Shown: positions 1-7,091 of the stretch, piece by piece
Position numbering within the stretch: position 1 is the first letter of the stretch
Layout: each line of letters begins with the position of its first letter
DNA from: an uncultured Eubacteriales bacterium
GTDB taxonomy: Bacteria; Bacillota; Clostridia; Oscillospirales; Oscillospiraceae
Assembly (NCBI GenBank): GCA_900551495.1
Contig: URWG01000083.1
Span: 1 to 7,993 of the forward strand
Reading direction: 5' to 3'
DNA length: 7,993 bases
Made by a program: the position numbers and the translations under genes
Notes under the pieces: model-generated
What the model saw: the letters and a program-made list of their open reading frames with translations, nothing else
Told to the model about the DNA's origin: nothing
Database searches by the model: none

Positions 1-35
1 GAAATTCTTATGAAATCCTTATTACTGTACTTATT
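1..35. other. Non-coding left edge after the PBP stop
   Basis: These 35 AT-rich bases follow the PBP stop codon in the direction of transcription. They contain three CTTAT copies on the plus strand but no hairpin with a U-run, so the end of the SEDS-PBP transcript is not visible here and the operon may continue beyond the window. Confidence 0.5.
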
Positions 36-1418
36 TCACCCGTTATTTATCGCGACGATGCAGGCGTCGAGGACCTGACGGACGACCGGCGTACAGGCGG
101 AGCTGCCGCTGCCGCCGCCCTCCAAAACGACGACGAATGCCAGCGGGTAATCGTCGCTCTGCGTGAAGCCGGCAAAGAGCGCATTGGCAGTCTGCCCCTC
201 CCCGCGTTGGGCGGTACCGGATTTTGCGCCGGCGTAAAGCCCGCTGAAATACCACTCGCCGTAGTTATTGACGACCGCATAGTGCATCATCTCCGCAAGC
301 TCCTGCGCCGTCTCGGGTTGGAGCACGCGGTCAAGAAGCTTTGTCTCGGCGGCGTACTTTTCCTTTCCGTCAAAGGTGATCTCCTTGACGAGATACGGGC
401 TTGCAGCCTGACCGCCGTTTGCGATCGCGCCCATGTAGGTCATATACTGACAGGGGTTGATCTGGTCGGTATACTGACCGACGCCTGCCCAGCCGACCTC
501 GTAGTCCGAACGGGTATCAAGCTTGAAATTACCGCGCTTGGTATCCAGCCCGTCAAAGGCAAGGCTGTCGGTAATGCCGATGCGCTCGGCGTACTTCGTC
601 AGTGTGGAGGCACCCAGCTCAGCCGCCGTCTGCGCAAAGGCGACGTTGCAGGACTGGCTGAGCGCCTGCTCGAAGGATATATCGCCGTGGACCGCGTTGC
701 ACACGACCGTCTCACCTGCGATCTCGCAGCTTCCCTCACAGTAAAAGCGCCGCTCCGCGATCCCATCGATCGTCTCCAGCGCAGCCGCCGCCGTCACCAG
801 CTTAAAGGTAGAGCCGGGGGCATAGGCGGAGTGCAGGAAGCGGTTGATATACACGCCGTCGTAATCGTCGGGGTGCTCGTCCATCCACGAATAGCTCGGC
901 GGGTCGGCAGGGTCAAAGTTAGGCGAGGATACCATACACAGGATCTCCCCTGTGCGGTAGTTATAAACGCCGACGGTGCCCTTATAGCCCTGCATGGCGT
1001 TCAGCGCCGCCTTCTGCACCTCCGCGCTGAGGGTCAGGCGCATTTCGCCGCTCCCCTTTCCGCCGTTATAGGTGCCGTTGAGCAGGTCAAAGCCGACCAT
1101 CTCATCGCCGTACTCCTGCATAAGGGCGGGCGTGATATTGCCGTCATTATCGCCCAGCAGGTGCAGCATGGCGCGGCGAAGTGTGCCGTCGTCGGCAAAG
1201 GTGCGTCCGTTCCGCGAATCGAGCAGGAGCGTTCCGCCGCGATCGGTGATGATACCGCAATCCATCACGCCGCTGGTTGAATAAACGTGGGGGCTGCTCT
1301 GGAAGATCACCCAGTCCGAGCCTTTCAAAAAATAACGGACGGTGATCGTCAACAGACCGAGGATCAGCGTAAAGCAGAGCACCATCGTAAACCACGCGCG
1401 TTTTGCCAGCTTATTCAT
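36..1418 (-). CDS. Class B penicillin-binding protein, short PbpA-like transpeptidase
   Basis: A membrane-anchored D,D-transpeptidase that cross-links peptidoglycan outside the cell, probably as partner of the SEDS glycosyltransferase encoded just upstream. The 460-residue product starts with a basic stretch and one membrane anchor (about residues 9-30), then a short N-terminal module and a transpeptidase domain from about residue 130. All three penicillin-binding motifs are visible: S203-T-F-K206 (nucleophile Ser203), S256-C-N258 and K399-S-G-T402. It is shorter than most class B PBPs (550-750 aa) and close to the size of actinobacterial PbpA, and there is no PASTA domain. The ATG at 1418 is preferred because AGGAGG lies 9 nt upstream; an in-frame extension to 1457 lacks such support and would overlap the SEDS gene further. 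The start overlaps the SEDS stop by 8 nt, implying coupled translation. Family is firm; whether it serves elongation, division or sporulation is open. Confidence 0.95.
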   Translation of the reverse strand: MNKLAKRAWFTMVLCFTLILGLLTITVRYFLKGSDWVIFQSSPHVYSTSGVMDCGIITDRGGTLLLDSRNGRTFADDGTLRRAMLHLLGDNDGNITPALMQEYGDEMVGFDLLNGTYNGGKGSGEMRLTLSAEVQKAALNAMQGYKGTVGVYNYRTGEILCMVSSPNFDPADPPSYSWMDEHPDDYDGVYINRFLHSAYAPGSTFKLVTAAAALETIDGIAERRFYCEGSCEIAGETVVCNAVHGDISFEQALSQSCNVAFAQTAAELGASTLTKYAERIGITDSLAFDGLDTKRGNFKLDTRSDYEVGWAGVGQYTDQINPCQYMTYMGAIANGGQAASPYLVKEITFDGKEKYAAETKLLDRVLQPETAQELAEMMHYAVVNNYGEWYFSGLYAGAKSGTAQRGEGQTANALFAGFTQSDDYPLAFVVVLEGGGSGSSACTPVVRQVLDACIVAINNG

Positions 1419-3150
1419 CCTCGTCCACCTCCTCGGGCTGCACCGTCTTGACCGCAAGGCTCGCGTTCTGACGGGTATCCGCCGCTTTGATAAACGCCAG
1501 CAGTCCCCATGACGAGAGCATACTCGAGCCGCCGTTGGACAGGAACGGGAAGGTCACACCCGTCAGCGGCAGAAGGTCCATCGTGCCGAACACGTTCAAA
1601 ATCGTCTGTGTCATAAAGATCGCCACCGCAGCACACGCGCCGATGGTATAAAAGCTGCTGCGTCCGACCGCACAGGAGCGCAGAACGAACACGCTCAGCA
1701 CAACGATTGCACAAACAAGCACGATGCCGATCATCAGTCCCCATTCCTCGCTGACAAAGGCAAACACAAGGTCGGTATCCGCAGCGGCGACATATTTCAG
1801 CCAGCCGTTGCCCGCACCGAGTCCCAAAAGCCCGCCGGAGGCAATGCACATCATCGCCCGCGTCTGCTGATAGCCGAGACTGTCATAAGGGTGCTCCCAA
1901 ACGTGTCCCCAGCCGGAAAAGCGCCGCAAAATATACGGCTTCAGCGAGGCAGCAACCGCCCCCGCGAAGCCCGTTGCCGTGCAGGCAAGCCCGATCGTCG
2001 CAAAGCTGCCCGAGCGGAGGTAGGCGATCACAAGGAACGCGACGAAGAAGATCAGTGCCGTTCCGAAGTCGCTCATCAGCGCCAAAAAGCCGCAGATGAC
2101 GACGGAATAGGCAATGAATGTGATGATATTGCGCTTGCTGACGATGCGGTCCATCGTCGAGGCACCGACGTACAGGAAGCAAATCTTCACCAGCTCCGAC
2201 GGCTGGAAGGAGAAAAAGCCAAAGTCAATCCAGTTTTTCGCACCGTTGGACTCACGGCCGAACACGAGATTCACCGCAAGCAGCCCGATACCGGCGATGG
2301 CGGCAAGATAGCGGAACGCCTTTGCGCGGTTCAGGTCCCGCAGCGACCATGAGACGATCAGATAGATCACAATACCGCCCGCGACGCAGATCACCTGCTT
2401 CATCAGTGCCGATGCGTCGGACGAGGCAATAACCGCCAAGCCGATTGTCGTCAGGAAAAAAGCCAGCGTTTCTACGTCAAAGCCGCTGCGGCGCATAAGA
2501 CGCAGCAGGCAAAACAGCAGCCATTGCAGCCCGATGAGCACACCGAAGCTCAGCACGACGGACGCCGCGTTTTCCGGCTTACAGCTCGTCCAAAGCTGTA
2601 CCACGGTAAGAAGCTGGAATAGCGTCAAAAGCAGCAGCGTCAGGCTCGGCATGGAGACCTCATTCGGGCGGGTGCGGGTGTATTGCTGCTCCTCCAGCTC
2701 CTCCGCCGTCGTCGGCGCGAGCATGACCTCAACGCCGCCGAGCGAAATCACGTCGCCGTAGTTGACGGCGCTGACGGAGGTCTTTTTGCCGTTCACGAGC
2801 ACCGAGCCGCGCGAGCCGATCTCGGTGATCGACCAGCTTCCGTCGTCATAGCGGGTCAGTACGGCGTGATTACGGGAAATGGTCGGGAAATTTACAATAA
2901 TGTCGCTGCTCTTTGCCCTGCCGATGATATTCTCCCAGTGGGTAATGGGAAGCTGCTGTCCGTCGGGCATAACGAGCCACGCCCATGTCTCCGGCTCCCT
3001 GCGGAAACGCAGCATTGGCTTGGCGCAGCGCCAGAGAAGCAATATTGCCAGCAGCGGCGCAACATATCGCCAAATCGTGCAGAACGTCACCGCAAGCCCC
3101 GCGCCGTCCGATTGCAGATAAGCGCCGAGCCGATAGAATACGGAGTCCAT
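1411..3150 (-). CDS. FHA-domain SEDS peptidoglycan glycosyltransferase (FtsW/RodA/SpoVE family)
   Basis: A 579-residue membrane protein with three parts. Residues about 18-40 form an N-terminal membrane segment. Residues about 56-147 form a forkhead-associated domain with the expected G77-R78, S92-R-N-H95 and N120-G121 signatures, which in this family bind phosphothreonine. Residues about 168-560 form a multi-span SEDS domain that polymerises lipid II into glycan strands. SEDS hallmarks include N302-G-A-K-N-W, F315-Q-P-S-E-L, D458-T-D460 before a conserved S-E-E-W-G, and P528-L-T-G with G-G-S-S near the end. D460 likely matches the essential RodA/FtsW aspartate. The frame could open at TTG 3153, but ATG 3150 has GGAGG at 6 nt spacing, against only 3 nt for TTG. 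The following PBP gene overlaps its stop, as in known SEDS-PBP pairs. The FHA domain suggests control by a PknB/PrkC-type kinase (inference; no kinase is in the window). Confidence 0.95.
   Translation of the reverse strand: MDSVFYRLGAYLQSDGAGLAVTFCTIWRYVAPLLAILLLWRCAKPMLRFRREPETWAWLVMPDGQQLPITHWENIIGRAKSSDIIVNFPTISRNHAVLTRYDDGSWSITEIGSRGSVLVNGKKTSVSAVNYGDVISLGGVEVMLAPTTAEELEEQQYTRTRPNEVSMPSLTLLLLTLFQLLTVVQLWTSCKPENAASVVLSFGVLIGLQWLLFCLLRLMRRSGFDVETLAFFLTTIGLAVIASSDASALMKQVICVAGGIVIYLIVSWSLRDLNRAKAFRYLAAIAGIGLLAVNLVFGRESNGAKNWIDFGFFSFQPSELVKICFLYVGASTMDRIVSKRNIITFIAYSVVICGFLALMSDFGTALIFFVAFLVIAYLRSGSFATIGLACTATGFAGAVAASLKPYILRRFSGWGHVWEHPYDSLGYQQTRAMMCIASGGLLGLGAGNGWLKYVAAADTDLVFAFVSEEWGLMIGIVLVCAIVVLSVFVLRSCAVGRSSFYTIGACAAVAIFMTQTILNVFGTMDLLPLTGVTFPFLSNGGSSMLSSWGLLAFIKAADTRQNASLAVKTVQPEEVDEDE
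1428..1433 (-). promoter_or_regulatory. Ribosome binding site of the PBP gene, inside the SEDS coding region
   Basis: A perfect AGGAGG lies 9 nt before the ATG at 1418. It falls inside the last codons of the SEDS gene, where GAG-GAG-GTG-GAC-GAG-GAT-GAA encode the acidic tail E-E-V-D-E-D-E. It decides the PBP start and supports coupled translation of the two genes. Confidence 0.85.
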
Positions 3151-3171
3151 CAAAATCCTCCCTTCCGTACA

Positions 3172-3200
3172 ACAAAAGCGGGAACGCGTCCCGCTTTTGT
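3172..3200 (-). terminator. Strong hairpin after the AI-2E-family gene, probable (possibly leaky) terminator
   Basis: A 12-bp perfect stem (3172-3183 with 3189-3200) closes a 5-nt loop. It begins 11 nt after the stop of the AI-2E-family gene. The distal arm ends in CTTTTGT and continues into TTG, a moderate U-rich tail for minus-strand transcription; the plus-strand reading has a similar short T-rich tail. It looks like an intrinsic terminator, but the SEDS start codon is only 21 nt beyond it, so it may instead attenuate, mark a processing site or stabilise a 5' end. Confidence 0.65.
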
Positions 3201-3211
3201 CTTATATCTGT

Positions 3212-4516
3212 TTATTCGTCGTCATAGTCCTCGTCGTCCTCCGGATCGACGGTCATATCATACGCCGGATCAACCGAGGCAAACGACGCGCTGACCGGTG
3301 CCTTGACCGGCAGGTCCTCGACACATTTGAGCGAATAGTATTCCTCCGAGGGGGTCGGATAGCCCTTCTTGCTCAGACGCTTGTTGATGCGATCGGTAAT
3401 CAGCGTATAAATCACGGCAAATACCGGGACGCCCAAAAGCATACCGATCACGCCGAAAATGCCGCCGAATACCAAAATCGAAACCAGCACCCACAGGTCG
3501 GAGATGCCGAGCTTTTCACCGAGAATGCGGTTTTGCAGAATGTTGCCGTCGATCTGCTGCAAAATCAGGATAAAGATCATGAACCACAGCGCATAGATCG
3601 GCTTGTCAATCAGCAGCAGCAGCGCCGACGGGATCATGCCCAGCAGCGGGCCGAAAAACGGAATGATATTCGTCACGCCAACGAGAACGGCAATCAGCAT
3701 TGCGTAGGGCAAGCCCATGATGAGCATACCGATGTAGGTTACTACGCCGACGATCAGCGAGTCGAGCAGCTTGCCGATGACATAGCCGCCGAAAATCTTA
3801 TTCGTGCGCCGTGCGACCTCAAATAGACGGTCCGCATGGTCGGCTCGGAAAATCGCGACGGTCATTTTCTTTGTCTGCGCGCAAAGCTCTTTCTTGTAGA
3901 TCAGGATGTAGATCGCCGCGACAATGCCGAGCAGAATGTTGAACACGCCCATCACGACGCTGTAGAGGGAGCTGGTCAGACCGGAGATAAACGCGCCGAT
4001 GTCTATCCCCTTGAGCCAAGCCGTCAGCGTTTCGAGCAGCGAGTCGAGATTTGCATCAAACCACGTCTCGATGGGTGTGCCGCCGAAGGTCCTGCCGACC
4101 CAGCCGCTGACAGTATTATACGCCTTTTCCAGCCGCTCCTGCTGCAAAAGCTCCTCGAGACTGGAGAAAATACTCGGCACGATCATCGCGACCAATGCAT
4201 ACAGCGCCGCGACCAGCACCAGCACCGAAACAACGATGCCGACAACCTTCGAGGTACGCCGCACGGTTTTCTCCTTATATTTCCGCCGCGACATCAGCTT
4301 TGTCGTCAGGCGGCTGACAAATTCCGCGATCGGGTTCATCAGATACGCAAAGAAGCAGCCGTAAAGGATAGACGAAATAATATCGACAAACTCAAGAATC
4401 AGGTTATAAAAGCCGCGCAAATTGGAAAAAACGATCCAAAACAGGGAGCAAGCCACAAAGGCAAGAAAGCCCGTCAAGCCCCACTTCACATATTTCTCAT
4501 TTCTGTGCAGTTTCAT
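3212..4516 (-). CDS. AI-2E/PerM family multi-span membrane transporter
   Basis: A 434-residue inner-membrane protein of the AI-2E transporter family (PF01594; YdbI/TqsA/PerM-like). Members are thought to export or exchange small solutes; a role in autoinducer-2 transport is shown for only a few, so the substrate here is unknown. Two hydrophobic spans lie in the first 60 residues, another at about 92-114, a soluble segment at about 115-175, then a hydrophobic C-terminal half. The family signature G280-V-T-N-I-I-P-F-F-G-P290 is clear, as is a Q320-Q-I-D-G-N325 stretch. The last residues are strongly acidic (P425-E-D-D-E-D-Y-D-D-E). The ATG at 4516 has AAAGGGG 7 nt upstream. The gene has its own promoter at 4549-4577 and is followed by a hairpin, so it may be a single-gene unit placed between two envelope blocks. 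Full length for the family, with no sign of damage. Confidence 0.93.
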   Translation of the reverse strand: MKLHRNEKYVKWGLTGFLAFVACSLFWIVFSNLRGFYNLILEFVDIISSILYGCFFAYLMNPIAEFVSRLTTKLMSRRKYKEKTVRRTSKVVGIVVSVLVLVAALYALVAMIVPSIFSSLEELLQQERLEKAYNTVSGWVGRTFGGTPIETWFDANLDSLLETLTAWLKGIDIGAFISGLTSSLYSVVMGVFNILLGIVAAIYILIYKKELCAQTKKMTVAIFRADHADRLFEVARRTNKIFGGYVIGKLLDSLIVGVVTYIGMLIMGLPYAMLIAVLVGVTNIIPFFGPLLGMIPSALLLLIDKPIYALWFMIFILILQQIDGNILQNRILGEKLGISDLWVLVSILVFGGIFGVIGMLLGVPVFAVIYTLITDRINKRLSKKGYPTPSEEYYSLKCVEDLPVKAPVSASFASVDPAYDMTVDPEDDEDYDDE

Positions 4517-4548
4517 GTGCAGACCCCTTTCGTGCGGATTCTCCTATA

Positions 4549-4577
4549 AGAATACCACGAAGTCGCCGAAACGTCAA
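4549..4577 (-). promoter_or_regulatory. Sigma-A-type promoter of the AI-2E-family gene
   Basis: On the minus strand, TTGACG (4572-4577) and TATTCT (4549-4554) are separated by exactly 17 nt, and TG sits one base before the -10 box (extended -10). Predicted transcription start is near 4542, giving a leader of about 25 nt that contains the AAAGGGG ribosome site. It lies in the 72-nt gap between the DHHW gene stop and the AI-2E gene start, where no terminator is evident. Confidence 0.75.
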
Positions 4578-4588
4578 GCACAGATCGC

Positions 4589-5680
4589 TCAACGCAGCGC
4601 ATTGCTACTGTTGAGGACTGTTGCGCTGTAAAGAAACAGTACATCCTTTCCGTCAAAATCCACAAAGCGGCTCAAAAGCTCCGGCGCAATATAGCGGATG
4701 TCAATGAGGGTAACCTTTGCATAGCCCTGCGCAAGCAAGGGAGCAATGCTGCTGCCGTAGGAATCGCGGAACAGGATCAGCTCCCGATCCGTTGCGGCGT
4801 TCGGGTTTTCGATCGTCAAAAGTGCACGGGAGCCGTCAAGGAACAGCGCGTAGGGGTCCTCCCCGTCCGCTGCTTCCGAATTGTATACCGTCGTCCACGC
4901 CTCGGCTTCGTAATCATAGACCCGCAGGGCTGCAATCGTATCATTCGTCAGATAGCAAAACGCGTCCGCTGTCGTCGGCAGGGCAAATTGCCCCGCATAG
5001 GAGCCGCGAAACGGAACGTCCAAGGTCACGGCTTCATACGCCGCTTCAAGCTGCGTCCCCATCTCCTGCGCCAAATGCTCCGCCGCGGGAGCAAGCGCCT
5101 CCTGCCGCCAGTGCGGATCGGTGCGATAGTAGGAGCTAAGGTCAAGTCGATCGGTCAGATCAACGTAGCTTGCATACGGCATCACGGCGCAGAGCCGTTC
5201 GGTCAGCGCGGCATAGTCCATTTTGGGATAGCTCGCGTCCGTGTAGTAGTTCTTATCCGGAACGATGGAAAGATAGATTGCCTCGGCGTCCCGCAGATAC
5301 AGGTCATAGACACGGCGGAAGCGCTCCCCCGCATTGTCTGCGGAGACCGTATCAAGCGGGAAATCGAGCTTGGCTATCGAGCCGTCCTGCACATAAAGTC
5401 CGTTGTAGTCCTTCTGCCGCAGCAGCTCCAGCGCCGTCAGCGCCTTCACACCGCGCAGCTCGTCGCGCAGCGGGAATTGGTCGAGCGAGTAGCTTTCGAA
5501 CCGCTCCATAAACATCCCGTCCAAAAGCGTCGTACCGTTCAGCTCGGGAAACTGCGTCAGTGCCCGACGCTCGCTGATGGAGCGCTCTTCATCGGGCTTT
5601 AGGATACTCCAACCGCAGAAGCCGACCAAAACGGTCAGCAGCAGGGCGAGCGTGAGGATATTTTTTGTTTTTGTTCCCAT
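4589..5680 (-). CDS. DHHW/AlgX-AlgJ-like SGNH-fold glycan acylation partner
   Basis: A 363-residue exported protein with one N-terminal membrane anchor (about residues 8-25), followed by the I-S-E-R-R-x-L-x-x-F-P stretch (35-45) typical of AlgJ/AlgX/DHHW proteins. In that family an SGNH-like domain outside the cell takes acyl groups handed over by an MBOAT protein and places them on a polysaccharide. Candidate catalytic residues are D188 and H190 in T-D-P-H-W (187-191) and S307 in R-D-S-Y-G (305-309), in the same order as the AlgX Asp-His and Ser motifs. The ATG at 5680 has AGGAGG with 5 nt spacing, overlapping the MBOAT stop codon, and the genes are 9 nt apart, so they are co-translated. The target glycan is unknown; exopolysaccharide, teichoic acid or peptidoglycan are all possible. 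Assignment rests on motif order and MBOAT pairing. Confidence 0.87.
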   Translation of the reverse strand: MGTKTKNILTLALLLTVLVGFCGWSILKPDEERSISERRALTQFPELNGTTLLDGMFMERFESYSLDQFPLRDELRGVKALTALELLRQKDYNGLYVQDGSIAKLDFPLDTVSADNAGERFRRVYDLYLRDAEAIYLSIVPDKNYYTDASYPKMDYAALTERLCAVMPYASYVDLTDRLDLSSYYRTDPHWRQEALAPAAEHLAQEMGTQLEAAYEAVTLDVPFRGSYAGQFALPTTADAFCYLTNDTIAALRVYDYEAEAWTTVYNSEAADGEDPYALFLDGSRALLTIENPNAATDRELILFRDSYGSSIAPLLAQGYAKVTLIDIRYIAPELLSRFVDFDGKDVLFLYSATVLNSSNALR

Positions 5681-5685
5681 TGCAC

Positions 5686-5691
5686 CCTCCT
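5686..5691 (-). promoter_or_regulatory. Ribosome binding site of the DHHW gene overlapping the MBOAT stop
   Basis: A perfect AGGAGG lies 5 nt before the ATG at 5680. Its first two bases are the last two bases of the MBOAT TAG stop (5690-5692), so a terminating ribosome sits on the next gene's initiation site. This supports coupled translation and a fixed ratio of the two proteins. Confidence 0.8.
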
Positions 5692-7090
5692 AAAAGCGGA
5701 AATAAAGGAAGGGGTTGAACGACCCGTCCACGAGATATGCCGTGCAGACGAGCAGCAGTACCGTCAGTGCGATCGGCTCCAGCACGGGAAGGAGCAAGCG
5801 CCCGACGCGGCTTCCCCCGACCCTTGCGATCAGGCGTTTCGGCAGCGGCGTTGCGCCGACAATCGCCAAAGCAAGAAGAACGGCATAGCTGCGCAGGTAA
5901 TACAGTGCCTCCGTCCCCGCAAGCCCGACGCTCCCCGCGCCGAACATCGTACCGATCCGCGCAAACGCCGCAGAAACGTCATGTGCGTCAAACAGCACGA
6001 ACCCGAGCAGGACAAGCAGCAGTGTATAGCAGTGTCCGAAAATGCGGTGCCGCCGCAAAAACGGAAGCAGCACCGACTTTTCGATCATCAGCAGCACCGC
6101 ATAGAACAGCCCCCAAAGGACAAAATTCCACGCCGCCCCGTGCCAAAGTCCCGTCGCCGTCCAAACGAGCAAAAGGTTGAACAGCAGTCTCCCCTTCCCG
6201 ACGCGGCTGCCGCCGAGCGGGATATAGAGGTAATCACGAAACCACGAGCCGAGCGAGATATGCCACCGCCGCCAAAATTCGGTGATACTTGACGAGCAGT
6301 AGGGGTAGTTGAAGTTCTCCGTCAGGCGGAAGCCGAAAATTCGCGCCAAGCCGATCGCCATATCGCTGTAGGCAGAAAAATCGAAGTAAATTTGCAGGAG
6401 AAACGCCACCGCATACAGCCATGTAAAGAGGACCGTCGGCACCTTCGCCGCTCCGTAGGCGGAAACCAACTCGCCCAGCACATTGGCAAGCAGCGTTTTC
6501 TTCGCCAGCCCGAGGACGAATCGCCGCGCTCCGACGGCGGCATCGTCCAATGTGGTGCGGCGGTCGCGAAGCTGCGCGGCAATGTCCGTATAGCGAACGA
6601 TCGGTCCGGCAATGAGCTGCGGAAACATGGCAATATACAGCGCAAGGTCGATCGGGTTTCGCTGCGCCGCCGTGTCGCCGCGATAAACATCGACCGCATA
6701 GCTCAGAATTTGGAACGTATAGAAGCTGATGCCGATCGGCAGCGCAATCTGCAGCGTCGGGACGGCAAGTCCGGTAAGTCTGCCGAAGGCGTCAAGGAAA
6801 AAGTTCGCATATTTGAAATAACCAAGCAAAAGCAGACCGGAAACGACACTAAGCGTCAGGAAAAGCTTTCCCCGACGCTTGGTGCGGTATTTTTCGATCA
6901 GCAGACCGAAGCCGTAGCCCTGCGCGATCGACGCCAACATCAAAAGCAGGTATTTCGGTTCTCCCCAGCCGTAGAAAACGAGGCTGCACAGAAGCAGCAC
7001 CGCATTTTTCAGTCGCTTCGGCGCAAGAAAATAGAGCGCCAGCGTGATCGGCAGGAAGTAATACAGAAACGGGATACCGGAAAAGAGCAT
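5690..7090 (-). CDS. MBOAT family O-acyltransferase (AlgI/DltB type)
   Basis: A 466-residue polytopic membrane enzyme that moves acyl groups, usually acetyl from a cytoplasmic donor, across the membrane for attachment to an extracellular glycan. The family core is clear: E271-F-W-R-R-W-H277 followed by S-x-x-W-F-R-D-Y-L-Y-I-P-L-G-G (to 294), then W316-H317-G. H277 and H317 match the two conserved MBOAT histidines. Other family marks are F128 in a Y-T-F-Q-I-L-S-Y segment, a P157-Q-L-I-A-G-P-I stretch, and the C-terminal F-N-P-F-L-Y-F-R-F ending. The ATG at 7090 gives the usual M-L-F-S start; it follows the lipoprotein stop by 1 nt (TGA-G-ATG) and lacks a clear Shine-Dalgarno, so it probably depends on coupled translation. 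An upstream in-frame extension would need a rare ATT start. The adjacent DHHW protein is the likely acyl-accepting partner. Confidence 0.95.
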   Translation of the reverse strand: MLFSGIPFLYYFLPITLALYFLAPKRLKNAVLLLCSLVFYGWGEPKYLLLMLASIAQGYGFGLLIEKYRTKRRGKLFLTLSVVSGLLLLGYFKYANFFLDAFGRLTGLAVPTLQIALPIGISFYTFQILSYAVDVYRGDTAAQRNPIDLALYIAMFPQLIAGPIVRYTDIAAQLRDRRTTLDDAAVGARRFVLGLAKKTLLANVLGELVSAYGAAKVPTVLFTWLYAVAFLLQIYFDFSAYSDMAIGLARIFGFRLTENFNYPYCSSSITEFWRRWHISLGSWFRDYLYIPLGGSRVGKGRLLFNLLLVWTATGLWHGAAWNFVLWGLFYAVLLMIEKSVLLPFLRRHRIFGHCYTLLLVLLGFVLFDAHDVSAAFARIGTMFGAGSVGLAGTEALYYLRSYAVLLALAIVGATPLPKRLIARVGGSRVGRLLLPVLEPIALTVLLLVCTAYLVDGSFNPFLYFRF

Positions 7091-7091
7091 C

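Noticed and set aside
207..1280. A 357-codon open frame on the plus strand, opposite the PBP gene
   Set aside because: It lies wholly antisense to a PBP with all catalytic motifs, has no ribosome site, and its Arg/His/Val-rich product looks like reverse-complement reading of GC-biased codons.
3212..4516. Quorum-sensing (autoinducer-2) export function from the family name
   Set aside because: The family is functionally mixed, and no luxS or AI-2 gene is in the window, so the substrate is left open.
2683..4549. Several plus-strand open frames of 150-240 codons opposite the SEDS and AI-2E genes
   Set aside because: All are antisense to well-supported genes and rich in Arg, Gln and Asp with no domain or membrane pattern.
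4595..4628. Inverted repeat CAGCGCA/TGCGCTG at the end of the DHHW gene as a terminator
   Set aside because: It lies inside the coding region, has a 20-nt loop and no U-run after it.
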